The position numbers and the translations under genes were made by a program. A stretch of DNA of 64,000 nt from Rhodococcus sp. AW25M09. Its GTDB lineage: Bacteria > Actinomycetota > Actinomycetes > Mycobacteriales > Mycobacteriaceae. The stretch is taken from the NCBI RefSeq assembly GCF_000333955.1, contig NZ_CAPS01000009.1, forward strand, positions 1-64,000, read 5' to 3'. Shown here piece after piece: positions 25,563 through 33,718 of this stretch (positions are counted from its first letter, which is position 1; every line of letters starts with the position of its first letter). The notes under the pieces are model-generated. The model did no database searches, was not told the origin of the DNA, and saw only the letters and a program-made list of their open reading frames with translations.

Positions 25563-25994
25563 TCAGCCCCACAGATGCCGTTGCCCGACAGCCGCTGCCA
25601 TCGGTCCCAGATCGAATGTCGTCGAATCGGTCATCAGGTACGGCACGCGGATCTGGATCGCGTACTCGCGGTGCTCGAGCAGAACCTCGAGATGTGTGTC
25701 CGACGCCTCCTCGACCGTCCCGTCGGAGACGATGGCGTAAGACCGTATTTCGCCGGATCCGGATCGCAACCGGTCGACGAGTTTCTCGCACAGCACCGCG
25801 TTCGACGAGTCATCCCCATCAGGGATCGACGCCAGCACCCGCTGCCCGCCCGAGATGGCGTTGACGACGGCCACGGGGTCGAGTCCCCATTTCTCGGTGA
25901 TGCGTTCGGCAGCGATCTCGATACACACGTCGAGTAGGTCGTCGAAATCCCGCTGGCACTCGGCGCTCGTCACTTCTCGCCACTTGGTCATCAT
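25563..25994 (-). CDS. Hypothetical protein
   Basis: 143 residues from ATG 25994 (MTKWREVTSAECQRDFDDLL), preceded by a G-rich GGGGG stretch. The frame extends upstream to 26099 without resemblance to a start. The protein is soluble, with an acidic helical first half and a beta-rich second half (EIRSYAIVSDGTVEEASDTH, YAIQIRVPYLMTDSTTFDL). No family is recognised. It is convergent with the vapC gene. Confidence 0.55.
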   Translation of the reverse strand: MMTKWREVTSAECQRDFDDLLDVCIEIAAERITEKWGLDPVAVVNAISGGQRVLASIPDGDDSSNAVLCEKLVDRLRSGSGEIRSYAIVSDGTVEEASDTHLEVLLEHREYAIQIRVPYLMTDSTTFDLGPMAAAVGQRHLWG

Positions 25995-26140
25995 CGAAAA
26001 CCCCCATCGTCGACCGGCTACCCACCACTTCGACGGTTCGCGAGAGCAAACGGTTCCCGAAAGTCGTACATTCGTGCCACTTTTCTCGACGGCAATCAAC
26101 GTCGACGCTTCGATGTGGCCCGTTCACCCCCGGGCGACGG

Positions 26141-26959
26141 CTATAGGGGGATCTGGTTCACCAGCAGTCGCGGTGGAGTCGACTCGGTGACCGTCGGTTC
26201 GTCGAGTCGATGCAGTACATAGCCGCCGAGGGTGACCGCGCATGCCGCGAGGAGAGCGCCTGCACAGACATCGGTCAACCAGTGGACACCGAGATACATT
26301 CGCGTGCAGGCAACGACAACGGTGACCGCGACGGCGATCCCGAGCAGCAGTGTTCGCACGGCCTTCGACCGCCGCGCACCGGCCATGAGGGCGAGCATCA
26401 TCAGCAGGGCAGCGGTCCCCGTCACGTGCCCCGAGGGGAACGAGGCATCGGTCTCGACCATCAGCTGGATCGATTGCGGCGGCCGCTCGCGACCGACGAT
26501 CAGTTTCAGGATCGCGCACAGCATCGATGCCGAGCCGACAGTCACCAGCATCACCAGTGCCGGGCCGTACCGTTTTGTTCGCCACACCTGAATGACGGCA
26601 ACCACCAGGCCCAATGCGGCAGTCTCCGCCGGGCCACCTGCAGTGGTCACGGCCGTTGCCCACTCACTCAGCGCGTGCGATCGATGATCGACGAACCACT
26701 GGGCCACAGCCGCGTCGGCCCCGGTCAGCCACCCGTTGCTGTGCACCGCGAGGGCCAGAACCAGAACAGCGAAGGCGTAGCCCAGGGCGGAGAAGATCGT
26801 CGCGCCGGCTCGGTCACCGCGAATCCGCAGCACCGCCCCGAGCACGACGACGGCAGCTGCGATCGCCAGTCCTGCGGCTTCGACGTCGGCGGTGGCGACT
26901 TCGGTGAACATTTCGGTGGCCGTGGCATGCACGGCGGACATCGATGAGGAGGCAAGCAC
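26141..26959 (-). CDS. PAP2-family membrane phosphatase
   Basis: 272 residues from GTG 26959 (ATG 26941 also possible). Six hydrophobic helices are present, plus the three PAP2 motifs: KLIVGRERPPQ, SFPSGHVTG and RMYLGVHWLTDV. It dephosphorylates lipid phosphates such as phosphatidate or undecaprenyl pyrophosphate at the membrane. It is divergent from a PAS-GGDEF gene. Confidence 0.9.
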   Translation of the reverse strand: MLASSSMSAVHATATEMFTEVATADVEAAGLAIAAAVVVLGAVLRIRGDRAGATIFSALGYAFAVLVLALAVHSNGWLTGADAAVAQWFVDHRSHALSEWATAVTTAGGPAETAALGLVVAVIQVWRTKRYGPALVMLVTVGSASMLCAILKLIVGRERPPQSIQLMVETDASFPSGHVTGTAALLMMLALMAGARRSKAVRTLLLGIAVAVTVVVACTRMYLGVHWLTDVCAGALLAACAVTLGGYVLHRLDEPTVTESTPPRLLVNQIPL

Positions 26960-27063
26960 GGAAGTCAGTGTGCTGGGTAGCTCCTGAAGAACCGCTGAGA
27001 GCGAACCTTCGCTGCCGGGACGCAGCTGTCGCTGAGCCTGACCCGACCTCGACTAGACTCCCG

Positions 27064-27945
27064 ATGCAGGAAGGGGAGAAAGCGGGTCGTCGCGTCGTGG
27101 AGGAACACCGATACAGGCGCATGTTCGCCTCCAGCCCCGTCGCGCAGGCTCTCTCCGACGCCGACGGATTGTTCGTCGACGTCAATGCCGCCTACTGCGA
27201 ACTCGTCGGCTTGGCCTCCTCGGAGCTGATAGGTCGATCCGCGACGGTGCACACTCACCCGGACGATCTCGTACTCCACAGCAGCGTCGAGGATCTGATG
27301 GCCGTCGGGATGTCCGCAGACAAGCCTGTGAAGGTCGAGGTGCGGTTCGTACGACCGAACGACGAGATTCGCTGGGTTCTACTGACTCTCGTCCCCTTCA
27401 CCGGCCCGTCCGATGCCGAGTGGACGCTCGCCGCCGTTCTGGATATCACCGAACGAAAGGAGGTCGAGGACGGCATCCTGAATGCGTCCAGAACAGATCA
27501 ACTGACCGGGGCACTCAACCGTCGCGGCTGGTCGGACTACGCGGTGTCTGTCGTCGACAACGGTTCGGTCGACACAGTCGTCGCGGTTCTCGATCTGGAC
27601 CATTTCAAACAGTACAACGACAGCTACGGCCACGCAGCCGGCGATGCGCTGCTCCGCGACTTCGCGTCGACAGCCCGCAGGTGCATCGGCCCCGACGGGC
27701 TTCTGGCACGATGGGGCGGAGAGGAATTCGTGATCACTCTGCGCAACTGCGATCGACGCGGCGCTCTCCTGTCGCTCGAAACTCTTGCCGCTGCCACCGC
27801 GTCTTCGGGTGTGACGTTCTCTGCGGGATATACACATCAGCGACCGAACGAAGGTCTTCGCCACACACTCGACCGAGCCGACGCACTGATGTTTCAGGCG
27901 AAGCGCGCCGGCCGAAACCGAATGGTCACCGACGAACCTCGCTGA
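27064..27945 (+). CDS. PAS-GGDEF diguanylate cyclase
   Basis: About 293 residues from ATG 27064; a GTG at about 27097 is an alternative, and the longer frame to 26944 overlaps the PAP2 gene. A single PAS domain (YRRMFASSPVAQALSDADG to ITERKEVEDGI) precedes a GGDEF domain with GGEEF active site (LARWGGEEFVITL, about residue 222). The RxxD inhibition site is absent at the usual spacing, unlike the other cyclase in this window. It is predicted to be cytosolic. Confidence 0.85.
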   Translation: MQEGEKAGRRVVEEHRYRRMFASSPVAQALSDADGLFVDVNAAYCELVGLASSELIGRSATVHTHPDDLVLHSSVEDLMAVGMSADKPVKVEVRFVRPNDEIRWVLLTLVPFTGPSDAEWTLAAVLDITERKEVEDGILNASRTDQLTGALNRRGWSDYAVSVVDNGSVDTVVAVLDLDHFKQYNDSYGHAAGDALLRDFASTARRCIGPDGLLARWGGEEFVITLRNCDRRGALLSLETLAAATASSGVTFSAGYTHQRPNEGLRHTLDRADALMFQAKRAGRNRMVTDEPR

Positions 27946-27966
27946 CACGCGGCAGGCGTCGAGTTG

Positions 27967-28524
27967 CTAGTTCGTGTACTCGTCCTGATCCGACAGGTTG
28001 AGGTGACATCCTGTTTGCGCGAACAGCGCAGCGGCCTCTCGTGATCCGAATCCGAATTGCACCTTGTCTGCACCGATCAATTGGACGTCGTGGTGACCGG
28101 GCTCGTCGACACGTACCCGCAATTGCGTCGCACCGACCCGAGCGCTCACATCTTTCACCACCGAAAGGGCCTGCGGCCATGCGCCGTCGGGGATCGGGCC
28201 GTCGAACACCACGTTGCGCAAGGCCAGTGCAGACGCGCTGCCCGGGTCGCCGGGAACGGCCTCGCAGGGGATTCTCAGCGGCTCTCTGTTCCACCGCCAG
28301 CTGAGTCCGGGCACGACGCCGACGACCCCATCCGCCATCTCGATCACCAACGGCTCGAGCCGCGCCGCCTCTTCCTCCGCGGTGCCCTTCGCATACAGCG
28401 CATCCTTGATCGCTGCCACGTCCTGATCGTTCACCGTCGGCTCCTCTACATCGGCACCGCATCCTGCAACTACGCCGACAATCGCGAGAGCTGCTGCGGC
28501 CACGCGAATTATTGTGCGATTCAC
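27967..28524 (-). CDS. Secreted lipoprotein (LppA-like)
   Basis: 185 residues. A signal peptide ends in a lipobox, VVGVVAGCGAD, with the acylated Cys at about residue 22. The mature protein resembles mycobacterial LppA-type lipoproteins (a C-terminal QFGFGSREAAALFAQTGCHL segment), but I make this link from pattern only. Its start overlaps the stop of the DUF1023 hydrolase gene (ATGA), so the two are co-translated. Confidence 0.7.
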   Translation of the reverse strand: MNRTIIRVAAAALAIVGVVAGCGADVEEPTVNDQDVAAIKDALYAKGTAEEEAARLEPLVIEMADGVVGVVPGLSWRWNREPLRIPCEAVPGDPGSASALALRNVVFDGPIPDGAWPQALSVVKDVSARVGATQLRVRVDEPGHHDVQLIGADKVQFGFGSREAAALFAQTGCHLNLSDQDEYTN

Positions 28525-30221
28525 TGCATTACCAAGTCTGGTCTACCGATTCCGATGACCGCGAGGTTGTATCCCGACGTTCTCAGCATGCCGTTGTCTC
28601 CTGATCTGGTGTATTCGGAATGGCCGGACGACCCGTCGCGGAGGACTCCTTCCGCGCTGATACCTGCCTCGGAGGAGAGCTGTTGGAAGTTGTTGTTGTA
28701 CGGCCCGGCTTCGAAGAGCGCGAACGGTCCGAAGTGACCGGCGGTCGTCACCATGTCTCCGTCGGCGTCTATCGCCCACACGTGCTCGTACGGCATCCCC
28801 ATCGACGACGGGGCGACAGCGTTCAACCCGGGTGAGCCGTAGAACACCGCGTCGTCGACCACCTCGGATCCGCCCTGCTGCAACGCTTCCGAGGTGGTCA
28901 AGGAGCCATAGGAGTGCCCGAACGCGCTGATGTGCGGATCGGCAACCGTGGACGCCGCGTCGAGGCCCCGGTAGTACGAGGAGAGCGTTCCGCCTGCCTC
29001 TGTCGCTCTGTCGTCGGACAGGACGTCGCCGATTCCATCGACTGCGTCGAGCAGTCCCGGACGATTCGAGCTCTGGGGTGGTTCGTAACCGATCCAGGCG
29101 ACATTGGCCACGGTGTCGTCGACGTTTCCTTCCAAGTCCAACTGGTTTCTCATCTCCCCGTTCAATACCGCGGCCTCACTCACCATCGACGTCAACGATC
29201 CGTGCACGGTGGTGTCGAAGCCGGGAGTGGTGACGGTCACGTGGTCGGCCGTGTCGGGATTCCCGATGGCCACGGCCGCGAGAGCTCGTTCGTGGTCGCT
29301 GACGTCGTACACCGTCAGCAGTGCCTCCGGGTGGTCTCTCAGCGCCTGATCGATGGCGTCGAGACTCGCGAGCTTGTTCCGAACCAGCGTCAGCCCGGCG
29401 TCGTCGTTGGATGCCCATCCCCCGAAGGTGTTGGAGTCCAGCTCGGCCCGCAGCTGCGCCTCGAGTGCCTGCAGGTGCTCGCGGTCGCCGGGGATCCGGC
29501 TGATGTTGGCCTCGCTCCGTGCGACGGAGGGAATGCCGTCGAGGTTGCCGATGACGGTAGGATGCTCGGCGATCATTTCGGCGCGCTGAGCCTCGGGCAG
29601 CGCGTCCCAATAGGCATCGATCTGCTGCGGGCTCGCGCCCTCGGGCGGGTACGGCGCAGACAACTCCCCCAGCCTGGATCCTGCGTCCAGGCTCGAGGTC
29701 AGATCGGTTGCCCCATCCGCCTGCAGCGTTCCGGCCGCGATACTGGAAAATACCTGCGCCCCATCGGAATCGACGTCGAAAGCCTGCATGATGAGGGCAT
29801 GTGCGCCATCGTGCAGTTCCCGCTTCACAGCCTCGCGGGCGGCGAGGGCCACCGGGTCGGTCGGCAACACCGCGAACGACGCATCGACGACCGATCCGTC
29901 CGAAGCGATCAGCATCAGGTCGGCAGAGGCCCTCGCTCGTAATCCAGCGAGCTGCGCTTTGAGGTGGGTGACGGCATCGATTGTCTGCTGGGTGAGTGTT
30001 CTGATGGCCCCGAGTTCGACGGCTTCGCGGTTCACTTCGTCCTGCGTCATCCCGTATGCGCCGCGAGCGGTGGCAGCGGCCTCACCGTCCCAGCCGGGCA
30101 GCCTGGCCAGGGACGCCAGATCTGCCTGAACGGTGGTCAGAGCATCCACTCGTGCGGTCAGTGAGGATTCGGTCGCGTCGAGCGCGCCGATGTCCCAGTT
30201 GTCTATCGCGGTCAGATCCAT
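28521..30221 (-). CDS. DUF1023 alpha/beta hydrolase with WXG-like N-terminus
   Basis: 566 residues from ATG 30221, preceded by GGGGGAG. The first 100 residues are helical with a W-x-G turn (LPGWDGEAAATARGAYG), as in ESX/WXG100-type substrates. The C-terminal half is the DUF1023 alpha/beta hydrolase with nucleophile elbow ISAFGHSYGSLTTSEALQ near residue 430 and an EYTRSGDNGML segment near the end that may provide the His/Asp region. It follows a type VII target-like gene and overlaps a lipoprotein gene, suggesting a secreted enzyme. The substrate is unknown. Confidence 0.85.
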   Translation of the reverse strand: MDLTAIDNWDIGALDATESSLTARVDALTTVQADLASLARLPGWDGEAAATARGAYGMTQDEVNREAVELGAIRTLTQQTIDAVTHLKAQLAGLRARASADLMLIASDGSVVDASFAVLPTDPVALAAREAVKRELHDGAHALIMQAFDVDSDGAQVFSSIAAGTLQADGATDLTSSLDAGSRLGELSAPYPPEGASPQQIDAYWDALPEAQRAEMIAEHPTVIGNLDGIPSVARSEANISRIPGDREHLQALEAQLRAELDSNTFGGWASNDDAGLTLVRNKLASLDAIDQALRDHPEALLTVYDVSDHERALAAVAIGNPDTADHVTVTTPGFDTTVHGSLTSMVSEAAVLNGEMRNQLDLEGNVDDTVANVAWIGYEPPQSSNRPGLLDAVDGIGDVLSDDRATEAGGTLSSYYRGLDAASTVADPHISAFGHSYGSLTTSEALQQGGSEVVDDAVFYGSPGLNAVAPSSMGMPYEHVWAIDADGDMVTTAGHFGPFALFEAGPYNNNFQQLSSEAGISAEGVLRDGSSGHSEYTRSGDNGMLRTSGYNLAVIGIGRPDLVMQ

Positions 30222-30294
30222 GGCTCCCCCCGGCACCTCGCCCGTCCCCACCGGCCCCGGTCATTAGATCATTCGGGTCGCGGCAGAGGTGGGT

Positions 30295-30615
30295 CTACAG
30301 CCGCAAACCCGAGTCCGACGCGGCAGCCACTACCGCGCTCTGCGTCGCGTCATCGGTCTGCTCGTAGCCGTGCGCTGCGCTGGCCAGGCCCGATGCGAGG
30401 TTCTCGCATGCATCCGCGAGGGTACGGCGGCGAACCGAGAGCTCATCGACGAAGTCCTCGAAAGCCGGCCGCGCACTCGGACCCCAGCCCTGCCCGCAAC
30501 CCGCCAGCACATCCTCGGTCGCCCTGAGCCGCTGATCGGCGTCATCGGCAGCAGAGCGTGTGTTCGACGCGGCCGCCCACAGCACCGCAGGATCGACAGT
30601 TACCCCCTCCCCCAT
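30295..30615 (-). CDS. Type VII secretion target-like (EspC/DUF2580-like) protein
   Basis: About 106 residues starting at ATG 30615 or 30618. The start VTVDPAVLWAAASNTRSAAD and the central helix-turn-helix (GWGPSARPAFEDFVDELSVR, then the second long helix) match short ESX secretion-associated proteins. It lies 74 bp upstream of the DUF1023 hydrolase on the same strand, so it may be its secretion partner. The upstream in-frame extension to 30714 is not family-like. Confidence 0.7.
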   Translation of the reverse strand: MGEGVTVDPAVLWAAASNTRSAADDADQRLRATEDVLAGCGQGWGPSARPAFEDFVDELSVRRRTLADACENLASGLASAAHGYEQTDDATQSAVVAAASDSGLRL

Positions 30616-30701
30616 CATGTGCGGTCCCGCACCACTCCCCCTGGCGAATGCCCACTGTACAGAGGCAGCCGGCCGATGGTCGGAACGATGAAAGAGGGAC
30701 G

Positions 30702-31754
30702 ATGGGTGACACATTCGGGCATGATGTAGCGATGACTACCAGCGTCTTGGCTGCTTCGGAGTCGGGTGTGTCCGCAATTGCGTTGTGGACCTTGATCATC
30801 GTGGTGCTCGCGGCGATCGGTGCCGCGTGGGCGGCGCTGAGTGTGCGTCGTGTCGGCGCGAACGAGGATGTCATGTCCCGGGAGATGGCGGCACTGCACA
30901 CGGCCGTCGACCGTCAGGTGCGTCAGTCGAGTGACAACGACTCGTGGAATCGCGACGAGGTGACCGCGCGATACCAGGAATTGCTCTTCGCCCTCTCGAA
31001 TGTCGATCGGGTTGTGTCCGAAGAGATTTCGGCTGCCGTGGTGTCGACACCGGTGGGCGATCTCGGCGCTGCGACCCGATCACTGAACAAGGCCTACGAC
31101 CAGCTGAATCTGGCGCTCACCGCGGCGCTGGTGGTTGCCCGCAGACGCGTCCATCCATTGGCGTTGGAATTGTCGACGGGTATCGATCGCCGGGTGCTGA
31201 CGCCGCTGGCACCCGAATCCGGGATCCCCGCTCCCGCACACGAACGGCTGCAGAGCGAGCATGCGTACATCAAGAAGATGCATTCGTTGTTGCTGCAGGC
31301 GATGCGTGCCGATCTGGGTCTGCTCGATCCCAGTGTCGAGGCGACACTGATCTTCACCACGAAAGAAGTGGAATCGGGACTGCTGGCCGATCGGTCGACG
31401 GCGGCCGGGCGCAGTGGCGTGCAGCTGATCGACCTCCTCGAAGACTTCGGTGTGACACCGTTGCTCGGCGCGGACGACGACTACGTGATGTCCGACGACC
31501 TGCTGATCCAGTGCGAAGTGCTCTACGCCGCGGTGAGCACCACTTTCCAGGCGGTGATGCGCCACATCGGCGACGAGATCCATCTCGCGGTTCGCCCCGA
31601 TCTCACCGACGAACGACTCGGCGAAATCTACGAGATCGCCGTCCGACTGGTCGAAGCCGGATTACGCGGAAACATCCACCGCAGAGACGGACTCGACGGC
31701 AGCAGCCTGTTCCTCGTCGAGCCGACGCATCGAGCCGGAATGGATCGGGTGTAG
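30702..31754 (+). CDS. Hypothetical membrane-anchored protein
   Basis: 350 residues from ATG 30702, which follows AGAGG by 4-5 bp (ATG 30732 is an alternative). One N-terminal transmembrane helix (IALWTLIIVVLAAIGAAWAA), then a long helical, acidic cytosolic domain. No family is recognised. It is divergent from the type VII-like operon with very little spacing, so the two share a promoter region. Confidence 0.7.
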   Translation: MGDTFGHDVAMTTSVLAASESGVSAIALWTLIIVVLAAIGAAWAALSVRRVGANEDVMSREMAALHTAVDRQVRQSSDNDSWNRDEVTARYQELLFALSNVDRVVSEEISAAVVSTPVGDLGAATRSLNKAYDQLNLALTAALVVARRRVHPLALELSTGIDRRVLTPLAPESGIPAPAHERLQSEHAYIKKMHSLLLQAMRADLGLLDPSVEATLIFTTKEVESGLLADRSTAAGRSGVQLIDLLEDFGVTPLLGADDDYVMSDDLLIQCEVLYAAVSTTFQAVMRHIGDEIHLAVRPDLTDERLGEIYEIAVRLVEAGLRGNIHRRDGLDGSSLFLVEPTHRAGMDRV

Positions 31755-31761
31755 CGCCGAG

Positions 31762-32430
31762 CTAGACCGGCCGAAAGCCCGCCCCCGGCGCTCCCGATGC
31801 GCTCAGCAATCGCAGCGATTCGGGTGCGGACGCATATGCGGTGGGACTGATCAGTGGCTCGCCGGAGGCGTGACTGGCGATGCCGACGAGCGTGGTTCCG
31901 ATCACCAGTGGCCCACCGGAGTCGCCCCAGACGGTGATGGCGTCGGACATCAGGTCGCTGCCACGAGCGTCGACGATGCTCCCACAGGTCAACCCACTGC
32001 CGAGGCCGGTTTTGCAGACCTGCTGGCCCACCGATCCGGTGCCGACGTCCGTCACGGTGACGCCGCCCAAGCTGGAGACGGGCGTGACGGCGGCGGGATC
32101 GAGAACGATGACGCCGTAATCCGGCCCCCAATGCTCGACGGCCGTGGTGCCGACCGGCGCGGTCGGCGATCCCACGAGAGTGACGGGGAGGCCGGGCCGG
32201 AGGATGCAGTGACCTGCGGTGAGGGCAACGAGCCGGCCGGCATTGTCGTATCCGACGGCAGCGATGGAGCACACCGTCAGGTCGTCGAGGCCTCCGGTGG
32301 TGACGAAACCACTACCGGGTCCGACGACCGGTAGTGGTGCGGCAGCAGCGGTTCCGGGGGCCATCGCGCTGACCGCCAGCACCGCGGCAGCGAACAGTCC
32401 ACTGACACAACCGAGTCGAGCCTTCTTCAT
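31762..32430 (-). CDS. Secreted chymotrypsin-fold serine protease (copy 1)
   Basis: 222 residues from ATG 32430, with AAGGA 9 bp upstream. A signal peptide ends near AAAAPL. The chymotrypsin-type triad is present: LTAGHC (His), DYGVIVLDP (Asp) and WGDSGGPLV (Ser). Two Cys pairs fit the fold. No propeptide is apparent, unlike streptogrisins. A close paralogue lies at 45587-46243 (a shared segment such as FVTTGGLDDLTVCSIAAVGY corresponds to YVTTGGLDDLTACSFAAVGY), after the second NRPS-methyltransferase pair. Confidence 0.87.
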   Translation of the reverse strand: MKKARLGCVSGLFAAAVLAVSAMAPGTAAAAPLPVVGPGSGFVTTGGLDDLTVCSIAAVGYDNAGRLVALTAGHCILRPGLPVTLVGSPTAPVGTTAVEHWGPDYGVIVLDPAAVTPVSSLGGVTVTDVGTGSVGQQVCKTGLGSGLTCGSIVDARGSDLMSDAITVWGDSGGPLVIGTTLVGIASHASGEPLISPTAYASAPESLRLLSASGAPGAGFRPV

Positions 32431-32517
32431 GGTGGGCATTCCTTGTCGACGAACGTTCGGGGCGGGACGCACATCGGCGGCCCGATCCTGGCCCTGTGAA
32501 CGTACTTCAGGAACGCA

Positions 32518-32694
32518 TCACGAGCGAACCGTGCGACATCGAATCAGCACCGCAACTCCCATCCCGATCGAAGCCAGGATCAACGGTGCAGCTATGGCCA
32601 TGTTTGCGCCGATGGCGATGAACAGGACGAGAAGCGCCAGAGCCGCGAGAAAGTACACAGCGGCGAAACGTGGCGTCCAGAGAACTGTGCTCAT
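32518..32694 (-). CDS. 58-residue membrane protein
   Basis: The frame runs from ATG 32694 to TGA 32518 and is preceded by a strong GAGGAGG site. It has two hydrophobic segments, FAAVYFLAALALLVLFIAIG and MAIAAPLILASIGMGVAVLI, ending in a basic tail (RCRTVRS). The start site quality and composition support a real gene. It lies between the NRPS-1/methyltransferase pair and protease copy 1. No family is recognised. Confidence 0.6.
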   Translation of the reverse strand: MSTVLWTPRFAAVYFLAALALLVLFIAIGANMAIAAPLILASIGMGVAVLIRCRTVRS

Positions 32695-32839
32695 GGATCC
32701 TCCTCAGCAGAAGCTATCTCACTCGGACAATGGACGAGACAGTCCCCGACCACGACCGTGGTCATGGAGCCCGGACCACGCACCCTTTCGTTAGCCAGAG
32801 TACTTAGTTGAACCCTCCAGTCAAGCGTCGGTCGCAACA

Positions 32840-33718
32840 TCACTTCGCAGGTATGTCTCCGGCTTCGAGCGTGAACTGCACGACGTCGATGCGTGAATTC
32901 TTGAATCGTTCCGACGACCCGGTGAGGTACTGAACGTACTTGTCGTACGTAGCCTCCGAGGACACGGCAATCGCCGCCTCCCGCGAAGCAATCAGTTTCT
33001 CGGCCCACGTGTCGAGGGTCCTCGCGTAGTGCAGCCTCAGGGGATGCTCCCGAAGTAACTCGAAGCCTGCCTCGGCCGCCTTCGCTTTCACGGTCTTGAC
33101 CAGCGTCAACTGCCCGCCGGGGAAGATGTCGCGCAGAATGAAACGGGAGAAGTGCGCATCCTCACGGGTGAGTCCACCCCCGCCGGAGGCCGGATCGGGC
33201 GGCGTGATCACGATGGTGTGCAACAACATTCGCCCGCCTGGCCGCAACACCGAGCGGCACTTGGCGAAGAAGGCAGAGTATCGCTGACGCCGAAAGTGCT
33301 CGAAGGCGCCGATGCTGACGATGCGGTCGACGGGCTCGTCGAATTCCTCCCACCCCTGCAACCGGATGTCGACGACGCGCTCGCTCGGCAGCTCGGCTAC
33401 CAGCGCTCGGGCCTTGTCGTGCTGATTTCGGCTCAAGGTCAGACCGATGACGTTGACGTCGTACTTCTCGACGGCCCGCTTCGCGAGAGCGCCCCATCCA
33501 CAACCGATGTCGAGCAGCGTCATCCCCGGCTCGAGGTCCAGCTTGCCCAGGGCCAGGTCGATCTTGGCGGTCTGCGCCTCCTCGAGCGTCATGTCCTCGC
33601 GCTCGAAGTAGGCGCAGCTGTACGTCATGCTCGGATCGAGGAACAGCGCGAAGAAATCGTCCGACAGGTCGTAGTGTGCCCGGACGTCATCGACGAACGG
33701 CTCCAGTTGTTCGCTCAT
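32840..33718 (-). CDS. Mycolic acid cyclopropane synthase-family methyltransferase (copy 1)
   Basis: 292 residues. The start ATG 33718 overlaps the NRPS-1 stop by one base (TGATG). It is a class I SAM methyltransferase: YDLSDDFFALFLDPSMTYSC near the N-terminus, the SAM-binding GMTLLDIGCGWGALAKRAVE near residue 65, and the C-terminal LTGSSERFKNSRIDVVQFTL. Length and motifs match mycobacterial CmaA/MmaA/PcaA proteins, which add cyclopropane or methyl groups to long acyl chains. The NRPS linkage suggests action on an NRPS-bound or NRPS-destined lipid, which is inference. Confidence 0.9.
   Translation of the reverse strand: MSEQLEPFVDDVRAHYDLSDDFFALFLDPSMTYSCAYFEREDMTLEEAQTAKIDLALGKLDLEPGMTLLDIGCGWGALAKRAVEKYDVNVIGLTLSRNQHDKARALVAELPSERVVDIRLQGWEEFDEPVDRIVSIGAFEHFRRQRYSAFFAKCRSVLRPGGRMLLHTIVITPPDPASGGGGLTREDAHFSRFILRDIFPGGQLTLVKTVKAKAAEAGFELLREHPLRLHYARTLDTWAEKLIASREAAIAVSSEATYDKYVQYLTGSSERFKNSRIDVVQFTLEAGDIPAK

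Noticed and set aside
28914-29942. 342-residue plus-strand frame
   Set aside because: It is opposite the DUF1023 hydrolase, which has clear motifs.
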